From: Saccharofermentans sp.
Lineage (GTDB): Bacteria > Bacillota > Clostridia > Saccharofermentanales > Saccharofermentanaceae
Direction: 5' to 3'
Assembly (NCBI GenBank): GCA_024685135.1
Contig: JAIKWA010000050.1
Coordinates: 1 to 64,000 of the forward strand
Length of the DNA stretch: 64,000 nucleotides
Shown: positions 21,660 through 30,878 of the stretch, piece by piece
Layout of the letters: every line of letters begins with the position of its first letter
How positions within the stretch are numbered: the first letter of the stretch is position 1
Translations under genes and position numbers: made by a program
The notes under the pieces: generated by a model
Database searches by the model: none
What the model saw: the letters and a program-made list of their open reading frames with translations, nothing else
What the model was told of the DNA's origin: nothing

Positions 21660-23306
21660 ATGGACGAAAGGTATAAAGAGTTTGCCGAATTCTACGACAG
21701 TCTTAAGGAATACGACGGCAATGTTTTTACGAGCAATGAATTTGCCAAATATGCGGAAAGCTTAAATGTCTGCAAGATAGAACACTTTATCTATACGGCA
21801 GGTGTTCTGACCAAGAAGCAGATATCTTACATCAGTTCTTACGAACCCGATCCCGAATACAATGAAGTCTCTCGTGACATCAACGGCGATATAAAGAGCG
21901 TAGTCAGGTTCTTCTTCAAGAAATACTCACCCGAGCTTACCCCAACGCAGCAGGAAGCATTTAAATGTTTTTCCACCAGCGTTGATCTCTATCTCGCTTA
22001 CCGTTACACGATAGAGGTCTTGTACTATATCAGGTTCTACGAACCCTTATCGGGTATCCCGAATCTCAATTACCTGATAAAGAGATTAAACGAGATCACC
22101 TCTTCTGAGATAAGAGATAACGAATACTTCTTCTCTTACTTCAACATCAAGCAGAGCTCGAGGATAAACCGTTTCTTCGGCGGCGATGTTGCAGGTATGC
22201 TCATCACTGAATTCGCAAAGAAACTCAATGAGCTCGTTAATCCGGAAGACGGAGAATTCGCTGCACAGATCGGCGGTGACAACTTCGCTATCTACATGAA
22301 GTCAGAAAGGCTCAAGGATTTCACCGATTTCATCGCAGGCGTTAAGATCGAGATCCGTTACAACAACGACAACTATGTTCACAGCGTATCTGCAAGAGCA
22401 GGTATCGTCTATATCGATAACAGCTATGTTAACGGCCATGTTGCCATGAACAACGCTTCAAGATGTCTTACATCCGCAAGGCATTCGAACAAAGACTATG
22501 TCATCTGGCCTGTCCTCGAAGATGTAAGTCCGGTAATAAGTCCGGAGTTCATCCTCAATATGGAGAAGGACCTTCTGAACGATATGTTTATCGTTTACTA
22601 TCAGCCTGTCATTGAATCGAAGGACGGAGAGAACAAGATAATCGCCGCAGAAGCACTTGCAAGATGGGTCAAGGACGGTTCTATAATCATCCCTTCGAGA
22701 TTCATCGATGCTGCAGGATCAGACGGACTTATTACCAAGCTCGACCTTTATATCCTTGACAAGACCTGCCTGTTCATCTCAAAGCAGATGGAAGAAGGCA
22801 CTCCCCTTGTACCTATTACCTGCAACATCTCCTATGCGAGCCTGTCAGACGATGTCGTTGTAGGCAAGATCATCGATACATATAACAAATACAATGTCCC
22901 CGCAGGAAGCTTCGGTATCGAATTCAAGATCCCTGCTGCCGAGCAGGAGGTCAAGATCCTGGAGAATGCCGCTGCCAAGCTCAAGCTTGCAGGCATCAGT
23001 CTGACGATCGACGACTTCGACATGAGCTATAACGCTTCGGGATTATTAGGCGCGCTTCCCATAGACAGCGTAAAGCTGCACTGCGAGAAATTGAATTTTA
23101 CGAACTCAAGGAGTAGGATAATCCTTGAGAATTTGACAGACCTTGCAGCAAAGCTCGGCTTCACCGTCATCTGCGAGAAGATCGAGACCCCTGAGCTCAT
23201 CGAAGAGTTCAAGAATTCCGGTTTCTCCCGCTTCCAGACGAGAGCATTCGAGAAGGCACTTTCTGAGAGGTTCTTTATAAACAGACTCAAAAATCCAATC
23301 TATTGA
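21660..23306 (+). CDS. GGDEF-EAL domain protein with degenerate motifs
   Basis: GGDEF-like (IPNLNYLIKRLN, IGGDNFAIYM) then EAL-like (AAEALARWVKDG, TIDDFDMSYNASG, VICEKIET). Confidence 0.85.
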   Translation: MDERYKEFAEFYDSLKEYDGNVFTSNEFAKYAESLNVCKIEHFIYTAGVLTKKQISYISSYEPDPEYNEVSRDINGDIKSVVRFFFKKYSPELTPTQQEAFKCFSTSVDLYLAYRYTIEVLYYIRFYEPLSGIPNLNYLIKRLNEITSSEIRDNEYFFSYFNIKQSSRINRFFGGDVAGMLITEFAKKLNELVNPEDGEFAAQIGGDNFAIYMKSERLKDFTDFIAGVKIEIRYNNDNYVHSVSARAGIVYIDNSYVNGHVAMNNASRCLTSARHSNKDYVIWPVLEDVSPVISPEFILNMEKDLLNDMFIVYYQPVIESKDGENKIIAAEALARWVKDGSIIIPSRFIDAAGSDGLITKLDLYILDKTCLFISKQMEEGTPLVPITCNISYASLSDDVVVGKIIDTYNKYNVPAGSFGIEFKIPAAEQEVKILENAAAKLKLAGISLTIDDFDMSYNASGLLGALPIDSVKLHCEKLNFTNSRSRIILENLTDLAAKLGFTVICEKIETPELIEEFKNSGFSRFQTRAFEKALSERFFINRLKNPIY

Positions 23307-23314
23307 GGTGACAC

Positions 23315-24505
23315 ATGATTTCCAGATCTATCAAGCAACAGTTAGCCGGCGGTTCAGAGATCCGCAAGATGTTCGAAGAGGGCAAGAGACTTAAGGCTAT
23401 CTACGGTGACGACAACGTATTCGACTTCTCCATAGGTAACCCTGACTTAGAGCCTCCCAAAGAAGTAACAGAGGCTTTGGCAGAACTTGCAAACAACCCT
23501 ACTCCCGGCATGCACGGCTACATGAGCAACAACGGCTACGAATCAACAAGAGCTGCGATCGCTTCCAAGAAGTCTGCTGAATCCGGTTTAGAGATCTCAA
23601 GCGGGGCTCTCTGCATGACGGTCGGTGCTGCAGCTGCAATGAACGATGTATTGCACTCCATCTTAGATCCCGAAGATGAAGTTATCGTACTTGCTCCTTT
23701 CTTCATGGAGTACACTGGCTATATCAAGAACCACGGCGGCGTTCCGGTTATTGTTCCTACAGACGATAAGTTCATGCCTGTAATAGACAGGATCTCAGAT
23801 GCTATCACGTCAAAGACCAAGGCCATCATCATCAACTCACCTAACAATCCTTCAGGTGTTGTTTATTCAGAGGAGATGCTTACGGCAATTAACGATATGC
23901 TCCTTAGCAAGGATCATGTTATCCATGTGATCTCCGATGAGCCTTATATCGATCTTGCATACGACGGCATCGAGGTTCCCTGCGCACTTAAGTACATCAA
24001 GAACCTTATCGTTTGCTTCTCATGGAGTAAGTCCTTATCACTCCCCGGTGAGCGTATCGGTTATGCTCTCGTATCCCCTAACCACGAGGACTACGAAGAT
24101 CTTACTGCTGCAATAGCAATCTCCAACCGTACACTCGGAAGCGTTAATGCTCCTGCTATCTGGCAGAAGGTTATCGAGAAGGCACTTAATGCTAAGGTCG
24201 ATGTTGCAAACTACGAGCATAGAAGAAACCTTCTTTATTCCAACATCATTGATGCAGGCTTCGATGCAGTTAAGCCCAACGGCGCTCTGTATATCTTCAT
24301 GAACACACCTGAGGGGCTTGACGATAACGAGTTTGCCAAGGTTTGCGCATCCAAGAATCTCCTTCTCGTTAAGGGTTCTTCCTTCGCTTATCCCGGATAC
24401 TGCCGTCTCGCATTCTGCGTATCTGAATCTACTATCGTAAATTCAAGGAAGGCATTCTTTGCCATCGCAGAAGAACTCGGCATCAGGCATAGAGCAAGCC
24501 TCTAA
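23315..24505 (+). CDS. PLP-dependent aminotransferase (class I/II)
   Basis: SIGNPDLEPP, NSPNNPSG, CFSWSKSLSLPGERIGY motifs; 8-nt gap from the EAL gene. Confidence 0.93.
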   Translation: MISRSIKQQLAGGSEIRKMFEEGKRLKAIYGDDNVFDFSIGNPDLEPPKEVTEALAELANNPTPGMHGYMSNNGYESTRAAIASKKSAESGLEISSGALCMTVGAAAAMNDVLHSILDPEDEVIVLAPFFMEYTGYIKNHGGVPVIVPTDDKFMPVIDRISDAITSKTKAIIINSPNNPSGVVYSEEMLTAINDMLLSKDHVIHVISDEPYIDLAYDGIEVPCALKYIKNLIVCFSWSKSLSLPGERIGYALVSPNHEDYEDLTAAIAISNRTLGSVNAPAIWQKVIEKALNAKVDVANYEHRRNLLYSNIIDAGFDAVKPNGALYIFMNTPEGLDDNEFAKVCASKNLLLVKGSSFAYPGYCRLAFCVSESTIVNSRKAFFAIAEELGIRHRASL

Positions 24506-25143
24506 TCACACAGATCACAAACAGCAACAAAACGGTAACCTGCGCCGAGTTCAGTGGCGCAGGTTACTATTGTTAATCGGGGCATTTTGCTGGCACTTGC
24601 TGCAATGAGCCCTTCTATATCACAGGGTGCTGCATTAAGTGTATCTGTTACTTCAAAATCCAATACTTCTCCCGATACCCGGGTAAAATGGACTTGCGCA
24701 CCCACCTCTATCTCCTGGAGCCTGCAAAATATCGTATTAAGATGTCTGTTCCTGTGACCTAATATAGTACTGTTGCCTTTGTCTCCCGGCATAACTGAAT
24801 CAGGCCATATGCAGACTCCGTATCTTAAAGCCACTCTGTCACACTCTATATAGCAGGGCTCTAACACTTCTATCGAAGGTATCTCCAGTACTCCTGCCAG
24901 ATGAAGTGTCTCATTTTCAAAAGAAGACATATCAAGGTCTTCTTCTCCATTGATCGCCAAAAGGTCAGTGGCAGGCACTTGGATCTCAGACGGGATATCC
25001 CCTTCCATATAATCCTCAACTACATTCTTGGTTATATGTTCTCTTATCAATGTCTTGCAAGGTTCCTTAACGATATATATAAGACCTCCCAAAGATAACA
25101 TCAGACAGATCACAAGTCCTGCCACGCTGACCTTACTTCTCAC
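24502..25143 (-). CDS. Sortase (LPXTG transpeptidase)
   Basis: N-terminal TM, TILGHRN catalytic His, LTIVTCATELGAGYRF catalytic Cys/Arg; 4-nt overlap with the LPXTG gene. Confidence 0.92.
   Translation of the reverse strand: MRSKVSVAGLVICLMLSLGGLIYIVKEPCKTLIREHITKNVVEDYMEGDIPSEIQVPATDLLAINGEEDLDMSSFENETLHLAGVLEIPSIEVLEPCYIECDRVALRYGVCIWPDSVMPGDKGNSTILGHRNRHLNTIFCRLQEIEVGAQVHFTRVSGEVLDFEVTDTLNAAPCDIEGLIAASASKMPRLTIVTCATELGAGYRFVAVCDLCD
24515..24567 (-). other. Perfect 12-bp inverted repeat/hairpin within sortase coding sequence, with a T-rich minus-strand tail
   Basis: GTAACCTGCGCC (24535-24546) ... GGCGCAGGTTAC (24556-24567), 9-nt loop; minus-strand tail CGTTTTGTTGCTGTTTG. Confidence 0.85.
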
Positions 25144-28100
25144 TTACCTTGTGTCCTCCTTCCCTTTGAGATGAATACCGTGACACCTAATGCGCCGGCA
25201 AGCGCGATAACGGCTGCGAGCATGACATGCTCTGAGATCTCCTCGCCTGTACTCGGCAGGTTCTTAACCGTGATGCTCTGATCAGTGCAGTTAAGATCGT
25301 TATGTCTTGCAATCTCAACATCTGATGTCTGCACACCGGTCTCGATCTCTTCTTCCGTTGCTCTGTCGTAGATATTCTCGAAAACAACAACTATATCTCC
25401 TTCAACCATTCCTCTTGTGGAAAGCTTGACGGGCACTTCTATAACGCCTTCTGACTCTTCAGGCGTGAATGTAACATCTGATGCGACGATCTCACCATTC
25501 TCCATGACGGGCGTACCGTCTCTCATATATAAAGTTGCGACTATCTCATATTCTCTGCCGGGTTCAAGACCATGGTATGTAACCCTGTCAGTTATGGTCA
25601 CGATGGAATCTGACCTCATTGTCTTCAAGTCATCCGAGCTTCTTGCCGTAGTAACCACATAAGATCTTGTAAGGGTCTGATCTTCGTCTTCTATATCCGT
25701 ATGTTCGCATATCAGGACACCTTCTACCGTGAGATATTCGAATATAACGACATCTTCAACATCAAGAGGGATACTGACATCTTCAAATAAGACTTCAACA
25801 GATCCGTCAGACGATGCAGGCGTGAATACAGCACAAGATGTTATCTCATTGCCTGAACCGTCCTTAAGACGCATTCCTGTTGCCTTATCCACGATATAAC
25901 CTGTTACCGTGTATTCGATACCGGGTTCAAGAGACGAGTAAGTAACTATATCCTTAAGATCGAATTCATCGACAAAGCCGAGCGCATGAGTGCCTGTTGC
26001 AGTATCAGATGCATCAGTTCCGATATCAGGCATAGTAAGCGTCTGATCCGTATCTTCGATATCACAATGCTCGAAGGCAGATTCTCCGTCAAATAAAGTC
26101 TCGAAGGCAACGATAGATGAGCCCTGAAGATCGTTGGTATTTATAACGAACGGAACTTCAACGATCTGGCTTCTTGCAGAAGCTACAAAGGTAACCTCCG
26201 ATACATAGGCCGAGCCTTCCATATCGGTAAGCGCTTCACCTGTATCCTTGCACATAAGGCTTCCCTTGAGAATGTATGTATCTCCTATATTAAGCCCGCT
26301 CAGGCTGCAGTAGTCTGTTACCTCTATCTCCTCGCCCCTGCTCAGCATATGCGAATCTGTTATTCCGAGACTTACATCCTTAAGCATTGTGCCTAAGATA
26401 GGTCTTACATTAACAAAGCAATCCGGCATCTGATATTCATCTGCAAAGAAGTTAGATACTATAGGTCTGCTGTTATCTGCAGTTACCGAGAATTCATAGA
26501 CTGTTTCATCTGCGATATATCCCATAGGTGCTTTTGTCTCAACAAGGTAATATGTACCTGCAGAGAGCTTCAGCAATTTATATATACCCTCTTCTTCGCT
26601 GTAAGTAAGTGTTCCTCTTAAGTTTGTTAGTTCCTTATCGTCAAATACTTCAAATTCTGCCCCCTTAAGACCATTCCCCTCTTGATCGGTCTTATTTACA
26701 TAAACTCCGCCTGCGATATTGGAGATCGCAAGCTCGTATGTTGCAACTTCAAAGCCTTCGATGCATGTATCCTTGGATTCGATAACTACAGGTGCGAAGT
26801 TAGGTGTATCCGTACTGTTACCGTCGCTATCGGTATACAGATATCCGTCAGGAAGACTTGTCTCAACTACGACATAGCTTCCGGGCCTTAATCCTGACAC
26901 TGTATAGATACCGTTATCTTCGACGAAGTCAGCATTACCGTTCGTACTTACGCTATTAGCTTCAGGTTCATCTGATGTATGGATGCCGTCACCATTTGTA
27001 TCTTCGTAAATGGTAAAGCCTGCTCCGCTTAAAAGCTCACCTGTATCTATATCCTTCTTTACTACGGATACACTTGCAGTATAAGGAACCTGTAATACAT
27101 CAAGTGACATATCGTTGCTATTTCCTACAGTAAAAGGAACAGCCTCGCTTGCAACATAGTATCCAAAAGGAGACTGAGTCTCAATCAGAAGATAAGCTCC
27201 CGTAAAAAGTCCTTCAATAACGAGCTTGCCGTCCCTATCTGTATCTTCTATCTGAGATCTTGTCTCCATCTCATCGTCGTCTAATATGCCGTTGGCATTA
27301 AGATCCTTATACAGATCGAAGGTGACACAGCTTCCTTCGTAACCGCTTATAGTCTCTCCTGTTACGGAGTCCTTCTTATTTATGGTGACATCTATACATA
27401 TCCTGTTATTGCATGTTACATACAAGGACTGGTTATCAGAGTTCTCTGTAAGGCGGATAACCTTATATTCGGTATCCTCGCCTTCCCAGTAGCACTTATA
27501 GCCTGAAGGCGTGATCTCCTTTACGCGGTACCAGCCAAGAGGAAGGTCTTCGAATCTTGCTATACCTTCAGCATCTGTAGTCTTAATGGCACATACGGTA
27601 TTCTGCCATTCGGGGCTTAAACCATTGCCGCCATAGTAGAGATTAAACCTGATATCAGCGATACTTCCGTCCTCAGATACCTTGCCTACTACAAGATCTG
27701 CCTGACCTCTGTCGTTGCTTACATTCTGAGTTATCGTTGTAGCAGAAGGCAGACTTATGTTCTTATACCAGTAGCTTCCGTCTGAAGATCTCGTAAAGCC
27801 TTCGGGCGTATAGTATGTATATGCCGCAGTGCTTCCCTGCATGTATCTGTCGGTAGGAACGATCTCACGAAGCTGATATGTACCGGATGGGACATTAAGC
27901 GCAGCAAGGTTACCACCGCCTCCTGTAGTCCATATGACCTTACCGTCACTACCGGTCACGCCCTTGGCAAGCTTTATCGTTCCGCCTGTATTCCACAGCT
28001 CGAACATAAAGCCCTGAGAGTTATCCTCACTGTCCGCAACGGATTTGTTTACCACAAGAGATGAATTGTTATGGTCGTTGGTACAGGTAAAATCGTATAC

Positions 28101-29720
28101 CTTATATCCTTCTGCGGTAAACGAATAAGAATATCTGGTCTGAGATCTTCTGGTCCAGCCCGTAGTCTTATTCTCCACACTGTAGTTTAATACATTGCCG
28201 TCCAGGCATTTAAACTGCGGTATTACAAAATCTTCGTATATCGTATATGTCACACCCTTTTGCAGGGGAAAATACTTACCTGATACCTTAAGACCTGATG
28301 CGGTATACCAGTTCCATGCACCCGATACATACTTATAGACACCTACAAGGGTATTGCCGCTATACAGACTGAATACTGTCTGATTTACATTCAAACCCGT
28401 ATTAGTAGTCTTGGTGATGGATACCGAAGATGACTCAAGCATAAAGCCTGAGGTGTTACCGGCATTCTGATCGGTAGTCGCCTGATTAGTAACTCTAATG
28501 CTCTCACCGCTGAGTCTGTAATTACTTATGGTCGCATTGTACAGCTCAGTCCAGATACCGCTGCTGTCTATCTTCCTTATCTTGTAGTTCATTGTACCTG
28601 TTGTGGTATTTACGTTATAAAGGTTCATGTCCACCTGATAGACGTTCTCGTCGAAGAAGCGGTATTCGGCTCTTATATCTTCTACCTGAGGCTCGCCGTC
28701 AGCTCCCCAGCCGCTGTATCTTAGATCTACTCCATCAGATCCGTCCAAGAGCATAAACGGACAGAAAGTTTCCTTGAGATACAGGAACTTATAGTATCCT
28801 TCGTTATCTCTTGTATCGAAGTCCAGCAAAATCCTCTTAGACCCGTCGTCGCCCCAGTAGTTGACGCAGATACCGTCGAGGCTGTCGTCAGTTACTCTGC
28901 CTATGGCATTTGTACCGGCCCTTGCATCCTCCAAAGTCTCGTATACGCTGAATGTCGCACCCGCAAGTCTCATCCCGCTCGCAGTGCGCTTATCTATATA
29001 CATGTTGGCATAAGCATTGACCGGTGTGGTCCTGAAGCGCTGCATATAGGTAATTACCTTGCCGAGCTTGAGTTCGCCTATTATGTGAGCTACCCTCTTC
29101 TCGGATACTCCCGAATCGGGATCCGAATGCCACATATATGCGCCGTGACCGTCGCTTCCGTCCTTAACACCGGAATAGACACCGATATGAAGGTTCTTAC
29201 CGTTCTGATCGTAGAAGAGCAAGACATCACCTGGCACGGAATTTGAAGATATCCAGTTATCTATATCGCTGTCAGACCAGCCTGTGGCATCGAAGGGCGC
29301 AGAACCTGCTATGGCCTTGCGCTCTACATTCGGATCACCTGTATTTATCTCACCTGCAAAGAGCTTCAGATATTCCTGTACCTGCATATTGCCGTCGCAG
29401 GCAATATAGCCGTTGAAATTACAGCAGCCCGCATCGAGCAGGACTCTTGCAAGATAGTTGGTGCAGTCCATCTCCTCGTAGGACCTTCCGTTATATCTTG
29501 CAGCGCAGGAGAGGATCTTATTCCTCGTCTGCTCTGCTGACCATGGAAACCATTCGGATATGCTTCCGGTATTACCTGTAAAATCGTAGGCATCCATATA
29601 TAAAGGCGGCGTATATTCAGGCGCCGCCAAGACAAGAGAACTGCCGTAAAAGCCCAGCACCACGGTAAGCAGTACCAGCATGGCTGTTATCTTGTAAATA
29701 GATCTGTTTCTAACTCCCAT
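25140..29720 (-). CDS. LPXTG-anchored surface protein: signal peptide, NlpC/P60- or CHAP-like N-terminal domain, multiple SpaA/Cna-B domains, VaFE repeats
   Basis: MDCTNYLARVLLDAGCC and GDVLLFYD...LHIGVYSG (Cys/His peptidase-like); repeated SVVKKDIDTGELLSGAGFTIY-type Cna-B units; IVAFETLF...EHCDIEDTDQT-type VaFE units; C-terminal LPSTGEE-TM-KGRR sorting signal. Confidence 0.92.
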   Translation of the reverse strand: MGVRNRSIYKITAMLVLLTVVLGFYGSSLVLAAPEYTPPLYMDAYDFTGNTGSISEWFPWSAEQTRNKILSCAARYNGRSYEEMDCTNYLARVLLDAGCCNFNGYIACDGNMQVQEYLKLFAGEINTGDPNVERKAIAGSAPFDATGWSDSDIDNWISSNSVPGDVLLFYDQNGKNLHIGVYSGVKDGSDGHGAYMWHSDPDSGVSEKRVAHIIGELKLGKVITYMQRFRTTPVNAYANMYIDKRTASGMRLAGATFSVYETLEDARAGTNAIGRVTDDSLDGICVNYWGDDGSKRILLDFDTRDNEGYYKFLYLKETFCPFMLLDGSDGVDLRYSGWGADGEPQVEDIRAEYRFFDENVYQVDMNLYNVNTTTGTMNYKIRKIDSSGIWTELYNATISNYRLSGESIRVTNQATTDQNAGNTSGFMLESSSVSITKTTNTGLNVNQTVFSLYSGNTLVGVYKYVSGAWNWYTASGLKVSGKYFPLQKGVTYTIYEDFVIPQFKCLDGNVLNYSVENKTTGWTRRSQTRYSYSFTAEGYKVYDFTCTNDHNNSSLVVNKSVADSEDNSQGFMFELWNTGGTIKLAKGVTGSDGKVIWTTGGGGNLAALNVPSGTYQLREIVPTDRYMQGSTAAYTYYTPEGFTRSSDGSYWYKNISLPSATTITQNVSNDRGQADLVVGKVSEDGSIADIRFNLYYGGNGLSPEWQNTVCAIKTTDAEGIARFEDLPLGWYRVKEITPSGYKCYWEGEDTEYKVIRLTENSDNQSLYVTCNNRICIDVTINKKDSVTGETISGYEGSCVTFDLYKDLNANGILDDDEMETRSQIEDTDRDGKLVIEGLFTGAYLLIETQSPFGYYVASEAVPFTVGNSNDMSLDVLQVPYTASVSVVKKDIDTGELLSGAGFTIYEDTNGDGIHTSDEPEANSVSTNGNADFVEDNGIYTVSGLRPGSYVVVETSLPDGYLYTDSDGNSTDTPNFAPVVIESKDTCIEGFEVATYELAISNIAGGVYVNKTDQEGNGLKGAEFEVFDDKELTNLRGTLTYSEEEGIYKLLKLSAGTYYLVETKAPMGYIADETVYEFSVTADNSRPIVSNFFADEYQMPDCFVNVRPILGTMLKDVSLGITDSHMLSRGEEIEVTDYCSLSGLNIGDTYILKGSLMCKDTGEALTDMEGSAYVSEVTFVASARSQIVEVPFVINTNDLQGSSIVAFETLFDGESAFEHCDIEDTDQTLTMPDIGTDASDTATGTHALGFVDEFDLKDIVTYSSLEPGIEYTVTGYIVDKATGMRLKDGSGNEITSCAVFTPASSDGSVEVLFEDVSIPLDVEDVVIFEYLTVEGVLICEHTDIEDEDQTLTRSYVVTTARSSDDLKTMRSDSIVTITDRVTYHGLEPGREYEIVATLYMRDGTPVMENGEIVASDVTFTPEESEGVIEVPVKLSTRGMVEGDIVVVFENIYDRATEEEIETGVQTSDVEIARHNDLNCTDQSITVKNLPSTGEEISEHVMLAAVIALAGALGVTVFISKGRRTQGK

Positions 29721-29735
29721 CTCATCTCCTCCGTC

Positions 29736-30695
29736 TTAAGCCACTACATCGCAGCTGGCCACTCTCCTGATCTGATTATCTGCCCTCGAATACAGATAAA
29801 CGCTGTCAGACAATTTGTCCTGCGAAGACACCTGAGTCATGTTGGTATCCTTAACGAGCTTGAGCAGTTTGGATCTGCCCTTATAGAACTCTGCAGAGAG
29901 GATGATGAGGTCGTGTATAGAAGACGGCAGGACATAGCAATCCGTACCGATGATGTCAGCCGCCCTCTTGATAACATCGGGATACAAGAGTGCGTCCGCA
30001 CCGAAATACCCGATGCTGTTAGTGACCACATATACTCTCTCGTTATTGGGGATATTGTTAAAACCCGGGAACTCCTCGGTCATGTCCACCTTGCTTCCCC
30101 TTCTGTCGTTTACGAGCCTTAAAAGAGTCTGCTCGATCCTCTCGACCATAAAGGGCAGCATATGAGGGGTATTCTTCCTGGCATGCTCGTACAGATCCTC
30201 TTCAGACCAGCCTGCGCTCTGGCAGACCTCATTGGTCACAATAAAGCCGCTCAGGCCCCTCTGATCCACATGAGTGATAGCGCGGTATATGACCGTAAGA
30301 TCTTCGAATTCTCTGTGCGGACACTTCTCGATAAGAGAAGCATTCATGTTCTTAGAGATCAGCTGGAAGATTATCTTGTTCTTAAAGCTTGACAGATCGC
30401 TCAGATCCGGGATCTTAGGTGCGACCTTGACTGAATCCTCCAGATATTTTGCCTGGTTTACCATCGTCCTCTCAAAATTGCCCTCTTCGAGATACTGTTC
30501 GTACATACGCTCAAGATAAAAAGTAGGGGCCACATATGACCCCTTCTTATCCTTCGGCGTGATGGTGATGCCCGTCAGTTCTTCATTTACCTTGCTTACC
30601 TTGTGTTCAACGAGTTTGCAATTGAAATACCGCTCCGGCATGTAATCCATAAACTCATCGAGAACTCTCTTCCTAAACTCTTCAAAATCCATCAT
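29736..30695 (-). CDS. DUF5688-family protein
   Basis: MDFEEFRKRVLDEFMDYMPE...ITITPKDKKGSYVAPTFYLERMYEQYLEEG resembles DUF5688; ATG at 30695/30692 has RBS AAGGAGG; ORF-track start 30794 is upstream of a terminator and unlikely. Confidence 0.75.
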   Translation of the reverse strand: MMDFEEFRKRVLDEFMDYMPERYFNCKLVEHKVSKVNEELTGITITPKDKKGSYVAPTFYLERMYEQYLEEGNFERTMVNQAKYLEDSVKVAPKIPDLSDLSSFKNKIIFQLISKNMNASLIEKCPHREFEDLTVIYRAITHVDQRGLSGFIVTNEVCQSAGWSEEDLYEHARKNTPHMLPFMVERIEQTLLRLVNDRRGSKVDMTEEFPGFNNIPNNERVYVVTNSIGYFGADALLYPDVIKRAADIIGTDCYVLPSSIHDLIILSAEFYKGRSKLLKLVKDTNMTQVSSQDKLSDSVYLYSRADNQIRRVASCDVVA

Positions 30696-30721
30696 CAAGA
30701 TGACCTCCTTAAATATTCCCA

Positions 30722-30751
30722 ATAAAAAACGCACCGGCATGCGGTGCGTTA
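30722..30751 (-). terminator. Intrinsic terminator downstream of thiN and within the putative leader of the DUF5688/LPXTG/sortase operon
   Basis: 9-bp stem AACGCACCG...CGGTGCGTT; minus-strand tail GTTTTTTATT. Confidence 0.85.
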
Positions 30752-30769
30752 TCTGATTGGGTAGCCTAT

Positions 30770-30798
30770 ATAATAGAAAGCCTTCGAGTCTCATTCAA
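30770..30798 (-). promoter_or_regulatory. Sigma-A-like promoter upstream of the DUF5688 gene
   Basis: Minus strand TTGAAT (30798-30793)-N17-TATTAT (30775-30770). Confidence 0.5.
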
Positions 30799-30878
30799 TA
30801 TGTTAAAGTCTCATTTTAAGGGGGTGTTTTTGAAGATCTCAGTATTCAGAAAACCTTCTGAAGCCGCAATTTATTGGC

